In this document: positions 50,711 to 60,062 of the stretch, in pieces
How positions within the stretch are numbered: the stretch's first letter is position 1
Layout: the number at the start of each line of letters is the position of its first letter
Assembly: GCA_963749895.1 (NCBI GenBank)
Contig: CAVVOG010000003.1
Span: forward strand, 1,550,001-1,614,000
Direction: 5' to 3'
DNA: 64,000 bases
From: AC-51 sp963749895
GTDB taxonomy: Bacteria; Actinomycetota; UBA4738; HRBIN12
Made by a program: the position numbers and the translations under genes
Notes under the pieces: generated by a model
The model's input: the letters and a program-made list of their open reading frames with translations, nothing else
Told to the model about the DNA's origin: nothing
Databases searched by the model: none

Positions 50711-52707
50711 CCCGTCGCGGGCGGGTTCGCCTCGGCGAGCAACGTCGCGACGTCGGCGACCCGGACCTCGGAGCTCTTCGCCTTCGCGGCGTCGTCGAGC
50801 ATCACGAAGCAGTAGGGACAGGCGACCGCGACCGTCGAGGCGCCGGTCGCCTCGGCCTCCGCGAAGCGCACGTCGTTCACCCGCGCGTCGCCGCCTTCCT
50901 CCATCCACATCCGCGCGCCGCCGGCGCCGCAGCAGAACGACCCGTCGCGGTTCCGCGGCATCTCGACGACCGAGCCGAGGGCGTCGCGCGGCGCGTCGAA
51001 CCGCCCGTTGTGCCTGCCCAGGTAGCACGCGTCGTGGTACGTCACGCCGCCGTTCGAGGAGGCGGGCCGCAGACGCCCCTCCTTCACGAGCCTCCCGAGC
51101 AGCTCGGTGTGATGCACCACCTCGTAGGTGCCCCCGTACTCCGGGTACTCGTTCGCGAGCGTGTTGAAGCAGTGGGCGCACGACGCGACGATCTTCGTCA
51201 CCCCGGCGCCGTTCAGCGTCTCGACGTTCTGCTCGGCGAGCATCTGGAACAGATACTCGTGGCCCATCCGCCGCGCCGGGTCGCCGGTGCACCGCTCACG
51301 GGGGCCGAGGATCGCGAAGTCGATGTTCGAGGCCGAAAGCAGTCGGGCGATGGACTTCGTCGTCTCGCGCGCCCGCTCGTCGAACGCCCCCGCGCACCCG
51401 ACCCAGAACAGGACCTCGGGGGCCGTGTCGCCGGGCTGCAGGACCCGGATGTCGAGCCCCTCGGCCCACTCGGTGCGTGCGGCGGCCGGCTGCGCCCACG
51501 GGTTCTCGTTCGGACCCTCGACGCCGCGCAGCATCGCGCCGGCCTCGTTCGGGAAGCGCGACTCGGCCATCACGAGGTTGCGGCGCATGTCGACGATCGT
51601 GTCGACGTGCTCGATGTCGACCGGGCACGCCTGCATGCACGCGCCGCAGGTCAGGCAGTCCCACACGACCTCGTCGGTGACCGCGTTCGGGACGAGCGGC
51701 TGGAGCTCGACCACGCCGGTACCATCGCCTCCGCTGGCGCCGCCCTTCGCCGCGACGATCGCCGGCGCCTCGCCCGCCACGTGGTCGCGTAGGTCCATGA
51801 TCAGCAGCTTCGGGCTGAGCGGCTTGCCCGTGTTCCACGCCGGACAGACCTCCTGGCAGCGTCCGCACTCCGTGCACGTGAACAGGTCGAGGAGCTGCTT
51901 GCGCGACAGGTCGGTGGCCACCGCCGCCCCGAAGCGCATGTCCTCCTCGGCCGCCTCCAGGTCGATCTTCAGCGGCTCGAGCCGCCCCATCGGTCCGTTC
52001 TTCGCGAAGAAGACGTTCGGGGCCGCGGTCATGACGTGCATGTGCTTCGACTTCGGCAGGTAGGTCAGGAAGCCGAGGATCAGCACGAGGTGGGTCCAGA
52101 CGAACACGCGCTCCATCGCCTCGGTCGCATCGCCGTCGGCGAAGAGCCCCGACAGCGCGTTCGACACGGGCATCGCGCTCGCGTGCTCGGTCAGCCCGAG
52201 GGCGATCCGGGTGGCGTTCCACAGCAGGAGCGACACCACGATCCCCAGGATCGTCAGGAGGATCAGGTACGCCTCGCGCTGGTGCGACCCCTCGAAGCGC
52301 GCCGGCTTGATCACGGCGCGGTTGACGAAGGCCATCGCGACGCCGACGGCCACCAGCGTCGCGAAGACGTCGACGAGGAACAGGAACCACGGCGCGTCGC
52401 CCAGGATCGGCAGCGACCAGTCGGGGTCGACGATCGCGAGCGCGGCCTCGACGATCGTCGGGAGCAGGACCAGGAACCCCCAGAAGATCAGCGCGTGCAT
52501 CAGGCCGGGCAGGGCCTTCTGGAAGAGCTTGCGCTGCCCGAGGACCTGGACCACCTCGCGGGACGCCCGCGTGCCCAGGTCGTCCGTGCGGTCGATCGCG
52601 CGCCCGGCGCGCAGGACGGCCAGTCGGCCGCCGATCCGGCGAGCGAACATCACGCCGGCCGCCGCCAGCACGACCACGAGGGCGACGACGCTCACGAGCT
52701 GGGCCAC
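50707..52707 (-). CDS. EtfD/HdrD-like membrane iron-sulfur oxidoreductase
   Basis: A 666-residue membrane electron carrier. The first 250 residues have six membrane helices (NarI-like heme/quinone domain). Then come two 4Fe-4S motifs, CTECGRCQEVCP and CLTCGACMQACPVD, and two CCG cysteine-rich domains (DACYLGRHNGRFDAP and FCCGAGGARMWME). This is the mycobacterial EtfD (Rv0338c) architecture, which passes electrons from ETF and acyl-CoA dehydrogenases to menaquinone. GTG start with GGAGGAGG upstream. Its electron donor ETF is not in the window. Confidence 0.88.
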   Translation of the reverse strand: MAQLVSVVALVVVLAAAGVMFARRIGGRLAVLRAGRAIDRTDDLGTRASREVVQVLGQRKLFQKALPGLMHALIFWGFLVLLPTIVEAALAIVDPDWSLPILGDAPWFLFLVDVFATLVAVGVAMAFVNRAVIKPARFEGSHQREAYLILLTILGIVVSLLLWNATRIALGLTEHASAMPVSNALSGLFADGDATEAMERVFVWTHLVLILGFLTYLPKSKHMHVMTAAPNVFFAKNGPMGRLEPLKIDLEAAEEDMRFGAAVATDLSRKQLLDLFTCTECGRCQEVCPAWNTGKPLSPKLLIMDLRDHVAGEAPAIVAAKGGASGGDGTGVVELQPLVPNAVTDEVVWDCLTCGACMQACPVDIEHVDTIVDMRRNLVMAESRFPNEAGAMLRGVEGPNENPWAQPAAARTEWAEGLDIRVLQPGDTAPEVLFWVGCAGAFDERARETTKSIARLLSASNIDFAILGPRERCTGDPARRMGHEYLFQMLAEQNVETLNGAGVTKIVASCAHCFNTLANEYPEYGGTYEVVHHTELLGRLVKEGRLRPASSNGGVTYHDACYLGRHNGRFDAPRDALGSVVEMPRNRDGSFCCGAGGARMWMEEGGDARVNDVRFAEAEATGASTVAVACPYCFVMLDDAAKAKSSEVRVADVATLLAEANPPATG

Positions 52708-52758
52708 GGGGTTCCTCCTCCTTCACGGCGGGGACGCACGGCCGCATGCTACGCGCTG

Positions 52759-52764
52759 TACCGT
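52759..52764 (+). promoter_or_regulatory. -10 box (TACCGT) for the seven-helix gene
   Basis: Ends 7 nt before GTG 52772, which is the reason this start is preferred to GTG 52763. Confidence 0.4.
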
Positions 52765-52771
52765 GGCCGAT

Positions 52772-53521
52772 GTGAACCCCGTCCTGCTGGCGGCGTCCGG
52801 CCTCGGGCACGGCGATTGCGAGGCGATCCGCGACGGGCTGCTGGGCCAGCCGGTGAACGCCCTCACCAGCCTGGTGTTCCTGGCCGCCGGGGCGTGGATC
52901 GCCCGTCGAGGCCGCAAGGTGCCGCTCGAGCGCGCGGAGCTGTGGGCCTTCGGGCTGGCCGTGGCGAGCAACGCCCTCGGCTCGTTCCTGTTCCACGGTC
53001 CTCGCCCGCTCGGGAGCCGGTGGGTCCACGACCTGAGCGCGCTGTCGATCCCGCTGTTCGTCGCGGTCCACGACCTCGGGCTCGTCCGCGGCTGGCCGGT
53101 CGGCAGCCGCGTGCGGTGGTTCGCCGCGGGGCTCGTGGTGGTCGGCGGGGTGCTCGTCGCACCCGGGACCTTGGTGCCGCTGGGGTTCCTGGCCGCGGCG
53201 GCGGCCGGGGCCGGTGAGCTGCTCGCGTTCCGCGCGGGGTATCGCCCCCGGCCCGGCCGGGCGAGCGGTGCCCAGCTCGCGGCGTGGGGTGTCGGTCTCG
53301 TCACGCTCGCGCTCGCCGGGCTCGCCTTCCTGTTCGGCCGCACGGATTCGCCCCTGTGCGAACCGCGGAGCGTGCTCCAGCTCCACGGGGGGTGGCACCT
53401 GCTGGTCGCGAGCGCCTCGATGGCGTGGGCGCTCGCCGCGTTCGAGCTGCGCGGGGCTCCACCCGAGCCCGCCGACGCGGGTAGCATCGCGCCCACCGCC
53501 CCACGAGGAGACCGTCCGTGA
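52772..53521 (+). CDS. Ceramidase/CREST-like seven-helix membrane protein
   Basis: A 249-residue membrane protein with about seven helices and the pattern of the CREST superfamily (alkaline ceramidase, PAQR): GHGDCEAIRDGLLGQPVNALTSLVF, SNALGSFLFHGPRPLG, SRWVHDLSALSIPLF and the final LQLHGGWHLLVASASM. The conserved Ser, His, Asp and His-x-x-x-His set could form a zinc hydrolase site for lipid amides. Function is from pattern, not homology search. Start GTG 52772; it overlaps the Rieske start by 4 nt, so the two are coupled. Confidence 0.65.
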   Translation: MNPVLLAASGLGHGDCEAIRDGLLGQPVNALTSLVFLAAGAWIARRGRKVPLERAELWAFGLAVASNALGSFLFHGPRPLGSRWVHDLSALSIPLFVAVHDLGLVRGWPVGSRVRWFAAGLVVVGGVLVAPGTLVPLGFLAAAAAGAGELLAFRAGYRPRPGRASGAQLAAWGVGLVTLALAGLAFLFGRTDSPLCEPRSVLQLHGGWHLLVASASMAWALAAFELRGAPPEPADAGSIAPTAPRGDRP

Positions 53522-54609
53522 CCGCAGGACCCCCCTGGCCGACCCTCCCCGGCCGTGACTACCACGCAGACGACGTCTACGACCTCGAACGCGAGCGCGT
53601 GTTCGCGCACGGCTGGTACTGCCTCGGGCGTTCATCCTCGCTCGAGGAACCCGGCTCGTTCCGCACCGTGGACGTCGCCGACGAGCCGCTGATCTGGATC
53701 CGCGACCGACTCGGGATCGTGCGCGCGTTCGCGAACACCTGCCGGCACCGTGGCACGCGCCTCCTGGACGGCGAGGGCACGCTGAAGCGCGCGATCCGCT
53801 GCCCGTACCACGCGTGGGTCTACGGGTTCGACGGGGCGCTGCTCGGCTCGCCGAACGTGAAGCCAGAGGACGGGATCGACCCCGAGACGATGGGTCTGTG
53901 GGAGGTCCGCCTGGAGGAGTGGGACGGCTTCTCGTTCGTGAACCTCGACGGGCAGGCGTCACCGCTGCAGGTGGAGCTGTCCGAGCAGCCGGACTCGCCG
54001 CTCGACCTCGCGCGCTACCGGGTGGGCGACCTCGCCGTCGGGGCGACCCGTACCTACGAGGTCGCCGCGAACTGGAAGATCGTGGTCGAGAACTACCACG
54101 AGTGCCTGCACTGCCCGACGGTCCACCCCGAGCTGGTGAAGATCATGCCCCTGTACCGCACCGGCGAGGTCGAGGAGGAAGGGCAGACGCTCGGCAACTC
54201 GATGGGCGAGCTCACCTCGTTCACGCAGAGCGGGTTCTCGACGCTGCCGACGCTCCCCGGGCTCGACGAGGTCGACGTCCACACCTTCTACGGCGTCTAC
54301 GTCTTCCCGAACCTGATCCTCAACTACCACTCGGAGACCGTGAACACGGTGACGATCCACCCGCTCGGTCCGGACCGGTCACTCGTCGTGAGCGAGTTCC
54401 TGTTCGCCCCGGAGACGGTCGCCGCCGAGGGCTTCGACCCGAGCGAGGTCGTCGACTTCCGCGACCTGGTCGCGCGTCAGGACTGGGAGGTCTGCGAGCG
54501 CGCCCAGGCCGGCGTGCGCTCGCGCTTCTACGACAACGGCTGGTACCCGCGACAGGAGAGGTGGATCCGTTCGTTCAACGAGCGGTACCTCGCGGCCCGC
54601 GACGCCTGA
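53518..54609 (+). CDS. Rieske oxygenase alpha subunit (betaine/choline-demethylase type)
   Basis: A 363-residue aromatic-ring-hydroxylating-like oxygenase. The Rieske cluster site is CRHRG (about 75-79) and CPYHAW (about 94-99), and the mononuclear iron is bound by NYHECLHCPTVHPEL (His, His) and the later DWEV Asp. The closest known types are GbcA glycine-betaine demethylase and choline/carnitine monooxygenases, which split off methyl groups with O2. No reductase partner lies beside it. GTG start inside the stop of the upstream membrane gene. Confidence 0.88.
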   Translation: MTAGPPWPTLPGRDYHADDVYDLERERVFAHGWYCLGRSSSLEEPGSFRTVDVADEPLIWIRDRLGIVRAFANTCRHRGTRLLDGEGTLKRAIRCPYHAWVYGFDGALLGSPNVKPEDGIDPETMGLWEVRLEEWDGFSFVNLDGQASPLQVELSEQPDSPLDLARYRVGDLAVGATRTYEVAANWKIVVENYHECLHCPTVHPELVKIMPLYRTGEVEEEGQTLGNSMGELTSFTQSGFSTLPTLPGLDEVDVHTFYGVYVFPNLILNYHSETVNTVTIHPLGPDRSLVVSEFLFAPETVAAEGFDPSEVVDFRDLVARQDWEVCERAQAGVRSRFYDNGWYPRQERWIRSFNERYLAARDA

Positions 54610-54619
54610 GAGACGCTCG

Positions 54620-55048
54620 TCACGCGGTCGGATCGATCACGTCGACCCGGTCGAACCGGGAGAAGTCCCGGTCGGTCGTCGCGATCGTGGCGCCGTGTTC
54701 CAGCGCCAGCGCCGCCAGGTGCGCGTCGGCGGTGAGCGGTCCCTTCGCGCGGCCCTCCCCGCAGAGCGCCGCGAGGAGCGACCAGTGCCGGGGACCCGGC
54801 TCGACGATCGACGACCGAGGCCGGTCGAGCCACGCCTGCACCGCGCCGATCGCGTCCGCGGTGTCGAGCGGTCGATCGAACACGCGGGGGTCGGTGCCGA
54901 TCCGAACGAACGCGAGGAGGCTCGCGAGCGGGAAGCCGACCGATCCCGGACCGCTCAGCGTCTCCTCGAGCCATCCGCGCGCGCGGTCGTGTCGCGGGCT
55001 CGACGAATCGAACGCGTAGAGCAGCAGGTTCGCATCGACGACGATCAC
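54620..55048 (-). CDS. vapC: VapC-type PIN-domain ribonuclease toxin
   Basis: A 142-residue PIN nuclease with acidic residues in IVVDANLLLYAFD, SLLAFVRIGTDPRVF, LTADAHLAALALEHGATIATTDRDFSRF. VapC toxins cut tRNA or rRNA. The ATG overlaps the VapB stop by 4 nt (ATGA). Its 3' end faces the Rieske gene. With VapB it forms a type II toxin-antitoxin pair, commonly autoregulated by the complex. Confidence 0.9.
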   Translation of the reverse strand: MIVVDANLLLYAFDSSSPRHDRARGWLEETLSGPGSVGFPLASLLAFVRIGTDPRVFDRPLDTADAIGAVQAWLDRPRSSIVEPGPRHWSLLAALCGEGRAKGPLTADAHLAALALEHGATIATTDRDFSRFDRVDVIDPTA

Positions 55049-55293
55049 GGCCGCGCCGGCCCGTCGAGACGGTCGAGGAGACCCTGGATGTCGTCCAGGT
55101 CGACCCCCGTGCGCACCCCCATGTCGCGGGACGGCACCCGGTACGGGGCGAGTTCCGTGCTGCGACGGGTCTCGAGGCCGGCGCGCAGCAAGTCGTTGAT
55201 CACATCCTTCAGCGGACGGTCCTGCCGGCGTGCCTCGTCACGGATCCGGGCCGCCACGTCGTCTTCCAGGGTCAAGGTCGTTCGTTCCGTCAT
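55045..55293 (-). CDS. vapB: VapB-type ribbon-helix-helix antitoxin
   Basis: An 82-residue antitoxin. N-terminal RHH DNA-binding: ERTTLTLEDDVAARIRDEARRQDRPLKDVINDLLRAGLE, and a C-terminal acidic, toxin-binding tail (DMGVRTGVDLDDIQGLLDRLDG). The ATG at 55293 is chosen over the one at 55323, because the family starts directly at the beta strand. The palindrome 35 bp upstream is the likely operator. Confidence 0.85.
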   Translation of the reverse strand: MTERTTLTLEDDVAARIRDEARRQDRPLKDVINDLLRAGLETRRSTELAPYRVPSRDMGVRTGVDLDDIQGLLDRLDGPARP

Positions 55294-55317
55294 CGCATCA
55301 CGATGGTCCCTCCAAAG

Positions 55318-55347
55318 CATCAAGATGTCAAGAGGCGCCTCTTGATG
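55318..55347. promoter_or_regulatory. Shared operator between two divergent toxin-antitoxin pairs
   Basis: The 18-bp perfect palindrome TCAAGAGGC-GCCTCTTGA is at 55328-55345. A second pairing, CATCAAGA (55318-55325) with TCTTGATG (55340-55347), overlaps it. The spot is midway between the VapB start (55293) and the other antitoxin (55377), as expected for RHH repressors. Confidence 0.6.
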
Positions 55348-55376
55348 GTTCGATGGATTTCCGTCATCCTGGTCCC

Positions 55377-55622
55377 ATGAGCACCCGACGCAAGACGACG
55401 GTCTACCTCGACGAGGAGCTCCTGCGTGGCGCGAAGATCCTCGCGGCTCGCACCGACCGCAAAGACTACGAGGTGCTGGAGGCGGCCCTGCGTCGCTACC
55501 TGGGCCTCGAGGTGCTCGAACGCGCTTGGTCCCGGAGCGACCTCACCGACGAGCAGGGCCTCGCCGTCGCGTACGAGGAACTCGACGCGATGCGCCGGGA
55601 GCGGGGCACGGCGAGCGAGTGA
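55377..55622 (+). CDS. RHH-family antitoxin
   Basis: An 81-residue antitoxin: RRKTTVYLDEELLRGAKILAARTDRKDYEVLEAALRRYLG is the ribbon-helix-helix, followed by an acidic Arg/Glu tail (WSRSDLTDEQGLAVAYEELDAMRRERG). The ATG at 55377 is 32 nt after the palindrome. Its stop overlaps the GTG of the PIN toxin. Confidence 0.82.
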   Translation: MSTRRKTTVYLDEELLRGAKILAARTDRKDYEVLEAALRRYLGLEVLERAWSRSDLTDEQGLAVAYEELDAMRRERGTASE

Positions 55623-56038
55623 TCCGCGTCGTGATCGACCCGGGCGTGCTGATCGCCGCCCTGATCAGCCCGGGCGGCGTTCCCGCCCGGATCGTCCGCG
55701 CCTGGATCGAGGGCACCTTCGAGCTCGTCGTGTCACCCCACCTGCTCGACGAGCTCACCACCACCCTGCTCCGCCCGAAGTTCCGGCGGTGGGTGAGCGC
55801 CGATGACGCCGCCCCGTTCGTGGAGACGCTCCGGTTGGCCGGCATCGTCGACGACGACCCCGTGGAGATCGAGGCACTCAGCCGCGATCCCGGCGACGAC
55901 TACCTGATCGCGCTGGCGCGGGCAGCCGGGGCCGTCGTCCTCGTCTCCGGAGACGCGGACCTCACCACCCTGAACCTGCAGGACCTCCCGATCATCGACC
56001 CGCGTCAGTTCCTCTCGACCCTGGAACGGCTCACGTGA
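55619..56038 (+). CDS. PIN-family toxin (COG1569 type)
   Basis: A 139-residue PIN protein: VVIDPGVLIAALISPGGVPARIV, SPHLLDELTTTLLRPKFRRW, DPGDDYLIALARAAGAVVLVSGDADLTTL. The acidic pattern fits ribonuclease toxins of the uncharacterised PIN COG1569 group. GTG start overlapping the antitoxin stop (GTGA). Ends 8 nt into the convergent CDF gene. Confidence 0.85.
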   Translation: MIRVVIDPGVLIAALISPGGVPARIVRAWIEGTFELVVSPHLLDELTTTLLRPKFRRWVSADDAAPFVETLRLAGIVDDDPVEIEALSRDPGDDYLIALARAAGAVVLVSGDADLTTLNLQDLPIIDPRQFLSTLERLT

Positions 56039-56645
56039 GCTCACGAGCCTCCTCCAGGTTCTCGCGGCCCTCGTTCGCCGCGGCCAGCGCCACGATCAGC
56101 GCGGCGGCGGGGTCCGCCCACCACCAGCCCGCGGCCGCGTTCAGCGCGAGCCCGGTCAGGGTGAGCGTCGACAGGATCCCGTCCAGGAACGTCATCGAGG
56201 CCTCGGAGCGCAGCGGCGCCGAGTCGAGCCGTCCGGCCAGTCGTCGCTTCCAGATCGCGAGCCCGAACATCACGCAGGCGGTCACGGCGAGGTAGGCGAT
56301 CCCCCACAGGGACTCCTCGGCCCGCCGACCGGTGACGAGGTCCCGGACCGCGATCGTGCCGAGCACGGCCGCCAGCACGAAGAACGCGACCGCGACGAGC
56401 CGCAGGGCGAGCCGGGTCCGCTCGGGCGCGTCGTGCTCGTGCCCGGGGCGGATGTGCCACACGACGACGGCCGAGGCGAACATCTCGATGATCGAGTCGG
56501 TCCCGAACCCGATCAGCGCGAGCGACCCGGCGGCGATCCCCAGGCCGATCGTCAGGACCGCCTCGCCGGCGTTCCACGCGATCGTCGCGTACTCGAGACG
56601 GAGCGCCAGGCGTTGGAGCGCGGCGCGTTCTTCGGCGGCGATCAC
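56031..56645 (-). CDS. Cation diffusion facilitator-like membrane transporter
   Basis: A 204-residue protein with five or six helices and the CDF-like signature NAGEAVLTIGLGIAAGSLALIGFGTDSIIEMFASAVVVWHI, then TCVMFGLAIWKRRLAGRLDSAPLRSEASMTFLDGILS. Asp and Glu replace some of the usual metal ligands (TDS, not HSLSD), so it is a divergent branch. It has no C-terminal cytoplasmic domain. GTG start 56645; the D-aminoacylase gene is upstream on the same strand with 5 nt between. Confidence 0.75.
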   Translation of the reverse strand: MIAAEERAALQRLALRLEYATIAWNAGEAVLTIGLGIAAGSLALIGFGTDSIIEMFASAVVVWHIRPGHEHDAPERTRLALRLVAVAFFVLAAVLGTIAVRDLVTGRRAEESLWGIAYLAVTACVMFGLAIWKRRLAGRLDSAPLRSEASMTFLDGILSTLTLTGLALNAAAGWWWADPAAALIVALAAANEGRENLEEARELT

Positions 56646-56650
56646 GTTCG

Positions 56651-58309
56651 CTACTCGGCCTCGAACGACGGGCTGCGCAGGACGCGGCCGGCCACCGCGC
56701 CGATCGCGACGCCTTCGTCGACCACGACCTCGCCGTTCACGAGCACGACGTCGATGCCCTCGGGATCGGCGTGCGGGTAGTTCTCGGTGATCGGATCGTG
56801 CGGGTAGAGGTTCGTCGCGCGGTCCCGCACCCGCGGCAGGTCCACGACGACGAGGTCGGCGGCGGCACCCGGAGCGATCACGCCGCGATCGGTCAGGCCG
56901 AGCCGACCCGCAGGCATCGAGGTCATCTTCCGGATCGCCTCCTCGAACGACAGGAGCCCTTCGTTCACGACGAACCGCTCGATGATCCCGGGGAACTCCG
57001 CGTACGAGCACGGCATGTACGGGGGCGTATCGGTGTCCTGGACGCCCTTGGGCAGCACGTGGCCGTCCGAGCAGAACATCACGAGCGGGTGGACCGCGAC
57101 GCGCCGGACCACGTCGAGATCGATGTAGTCGAAGTCCGCGAGACCGCCGCCACGGGTCTCGACGATCAGGTCGAGGTACGCGGTCCAGCCGTCGACGCCG
57201 CGCGAGGCGGCGACCTGGGCCACGGTCGCGCCGACGAGCGCGGGCTCGAGACCCCCGCCGGGGAGCAGCCAGATCCGCTCCCACACGCCGTGCTTCAGCA
57301 GCCCGACCGGGCCGTAGGCGGGGCGCCGGTCCTCGACCGTCTCGGCGATCAGCTCGGCGCGACGCTCGGGGACGGCCAGCATCGCCAGCAGCTCGTCGGG
57401 CGCCAGCTCGTGGGTCCACTGCGGCAGGCCGTAGCGCAGGTCCCACCCCAGGTCGCCGTGCGCGTCGTTGTCGACCGCGACGTCCATCCCGCGAGCGCGG
57501 GCGTCCTCCCACAGCGCGATCACGTCGGGCAGCAGGTGGGTGCCGCCCCACTTCGGCGCGTTGTGGCTGATCTGCACCCGGCATCCCGCGCGCTCGCCGA
57601 TCTCGAGGCACTCGCGGACCGCGTCGACCACGGTCTCGCGCTCGCCGCGGATGTGGCTCGCGTACAGCCCGTGGTGCTTCGCGACGACCTGCGCCAGGGC
57701 GACCACCTCGTCGGTGTCCCCGAAGCATCCCGGCGGGTAGACGAGCCCGGTCGACATCCCGAACGCGCCGGCGCGCATCGCCTCGTCGACGTGGGCGCGC
57801 ATCGCCTCGAGCTCCTCCGGCAGCGGAGGACGCTGCTCGTAGCCGAGCACGGCGAGCCGGACGCTCCCGTGTCCTACCAGCGGCGCGACGTTCACGCCGA
57901 CACCGGCGTGGTCGAGCGCCGAGAGGTAGTCGCCGAACGTCGACCACGGGTGCTCGACGGGGTGCCCGTAGTCGGGGAACTGGTGCTCCGCCAGATCGCG
58001 GGTCATGTCGCCGATCGGCGCGGGCGAGACGCCGCAGTTGCCGGTGACGTGGGTCGTCACGCCTTGACGGACCGCGTTCTCGGCGTGCGGGTCCTGGAAC
58101 AGCCCGACGTCGCTGTGGGTGTGGATGTCGATGAAGCCTGGGGTGACGTACCGGTCGCCGACGTCGATCACCCGGTCGGCGTCGTCGGGGTCGAGGGTCC
58201 CGACCGCGGCGATCCGCCCGCGGGCCACGGCGACGTCGTCGCGGCGCCAGGGGTTGCCGGTGCCGTCGACGACGCGGCCGCCGCGCAGCAGGACCTCGTA
58301 CCGGGTCAC
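56651..58309 (-). CDS. N-acyl-D-amino-acid deacylase family amidohydrolase
   Basis: A 552-residue amidohydrolase-superfamily enzyme. Metal motif FIDIHTHSD (HxH), then VTGNCGVSPAPIG with the bridging Cys-like residue, SGHIRGE-like ASHIRGERETV, QISHNAPKWGG and MFCSDGHVLPKGVQ (catalytic Asp). The family includes D-aminoacylases and dihydroorotase/hydantoinase relatives; the substrate here is unproven. GTG start. The following CDF gene is coupled by close spacing. Confidence 0.87.
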   Translation of the reverse strand: MTRYEVLLRGGRVVDGTGNPWRRDDVAVARGRIAAVGTLDPDDADRVIDVGDRYVTPGFIDIHTHSDVGLFQDPHAENAVRQGVTTHVTGNCGVSPAPIGDMTRDLAEHQFPDYGHPVEHPWSTFGDYLSALDHAGVGVNVAPLVGHGSVRLAVLGYEQRPPLPEELEAMRAHVDEAMRAGAFGMSTGLVYPPGCFGDTDEVVALAQVVAKHHGLYASHIRGERETVVDAVRECLEIGERAGCRVQISHNAPKWGGTHLLPDVIALWEDARARGMDVAVDNDAHGDLGWDLRYGLPQWTHELAPDELLAMLAVPERRAELIAETVEDRRPAYGPVGLLKHGVWERIWLLPGGGLEPALVGATVAQVAASRGVDGWTAYLDLIVETRGGGLADFDYIDLDVVRRVAVHPLVMFCSDGHVLPKGVQDTDTPPYMPCSYAEFPGIIERFVVNEGLLSFEEAIRKMTSMPAGRLGLTDRGVIAPGAAADLVVVDLPRVRDRATNLYPHDPITENYPHADPEGIDVVLVNGEVVVDEGVAIGAVAGRVLRSPSFEAE

Positions 58310-58318
58310 GCCCCCAGG

Positions 58319-60010
58319 CTATCCGTCGTCGGGGTCGCCCGGCATCACGTAGCCGCTCTCGCGCAGGCGCTCGGCGGAGATCGTCTGGGCGGCCCGCTCG
58401 GCCTGCGGCAGCCCCGTGACGGACGCGAGGAACTCCTCCTGGTCGAGTGCCCAGACAGCGCCGTCGGTGCGCGCACGGACGGTGGCGGTGCGCGGCACGT
58501 CGTGGAGGAGCGCGATCTCGCCGAAGTACTCCGCCCTCGCCGCGGTCAGCCACGTGCCGGCCGTCGACCAGGACCTCGAACGAGCCCGCGTCGACGACGT
58601 AGAACCGGTCCCCCACGTCGCCCTGACGGATCACCAGGTCGCCCGCCCCGATCTCGATCCGATCGAGCTGACGCGCGACGCGCTCCAGGTCGCTCGGCGG
58701 GACAGCGGCGCGAACATCGGGATCGGACTCAGCAGGGCCAGCTGGCGATCGGGGACGACGGCCGAGGCGTCGAGGCGCCGCAGGGACCGCAGGGACAGGA
58801 GCGTCAGCAGCGGCAAGGTGGCGCCCGTCATCAGGAACGCCGGCGTCAGTCCGACGACCGACTCCAGCACGGCCGCCAGCGCCGCACCCACCCCCATCCC
58901 GATCATCCACAGCGCCTCGATCGCGCCGAACACCCGCGTCAGGACGGCATCGTCGACGGTCCGCTGCAACAGGGTTCGTCCGGCGACGTCGAGCAAGGTC
59001 ACCCCCGCCCCCGCCAGGCCGCACGAGATCACGGCGACCGTCACGATCTCGCTCAACCCGGTGACGCTCGCCGCCAGGCCCATCATCATCGCCGCGAACA
59101 CGAGCGCCGGCACCAGCCGCGCCCGGCCGACCAGCAGCACCGACCCGGCGGCGCCGGCGAAGGCTCCGACCCCCATCGCCGTATGCAGTGCGCCGACCCC
59201 CGCATCACCGATCTCCAGGGCCTCGAGCGCGAACGTCACGACCAGCACGTCGAAGACGCCCCACACGAGCGTGAGCCCGGCTGCCAATACCAGGAGCACC
59301 CGTGGTCCGGGGACCCTCGCGATGTCGACGATCGCACGGGCCGCGTCGGCCGCGAGGACCCAGGGCCGGAACGAGCCGCTCTCGGCGCTGGGCACGGGTC
59401 CCTCCCCCTCGACGCGGAGCGCGGCGAGCGCGGCGAGCGCCAGGACGACGGCCATCACCGCATAGACCGCTCCGGCGTCCGACACGGCGAGGACGACCGT
59501 CGTGACGATCGTGCCGGCTGTCCCGCCGACCCCCTCGGCGAGCGACGAGACGGCGTTGCCGGCCGTCAGCTCGTCGGGCGAGCGCGCGAGGCTCGGCAGC
59601 AACGAGTGGTGTCCGGGGCGCCCGGTCGTGAAGGTGCACATGCTGACCATCGCGACCCCGTACACGACGGCGTCCGGCGCGTCGGCGATCATCGCCGCCG
59701 CGGTGAGGCCGACGGTCAGCGCCTGCGCCGCGTACCCGAAGACCACCAACCGCTCACGCCGGACCCGATCGCCGACGCTCGCCGCGATCGGTGCCACCAA
59801 CCCCGCGGGGACCAGCAGCAGCAACCCCACGAACCCCGTCGCGGCCGTGCCGCCGCGCTCGTACGCGAACACGAGGATCGCGATCCACGTGGCGGCCTCG
59901 GCCACGTTGAAGCCGACGAACCCCAGCTGCGCCCGGCGGAGGTCACGGTTCCCGGCCACGCCCCGGAGCGCCTGCATGGGCGGGCCGAGCCGCAGGAGCA
60001 ACCAGTTCAC
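58319..60010 (-). CDS. MFS transporter fused to a cyclic-nucleotide-binding domain, two compensating frameshifts
   Basis: An MFS-type permease (about 430 residues, 12 helices; DVAGRTLLQRTVDDAVLTRVFGAIEALW) with a C-terminal cNMP-binding domain. The domain is continuous only if the frame changes twice. Near 58699-58701 one C is missing (FAPLS then PPSDLERVARQLDRIEIGAGDLVIRQGDVGDRFYVVDAGSFEV). Near 58530 one G is extra (VADRGE then EYFGEIALLHDVPRTATVRA, ending MPGDPDDG). The net shift is zero and 1692 nt is a multiple of three. GTG start at 60010. MFS-cNBD proteins are known; the sequence may be a real gene with two indel errors. Confidence 0.72.
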
Positions 60011-60050
60011 CGGCGGAGCATGACATCTCGGCCGGCCGCGAGCGGCGAGG

Positions 60051-60056
60051 TAGGCT
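60051..60056 (+). promoter_or_regulatory. -10 box (TAGGCT) for the K+ channel gene
   Basis: Ends 6 nt before the GTG at 60063; lies between the channel and the divergent MFS gene. Confidence 0.45.
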
Positions 60057-60062
60057 CGGCAC

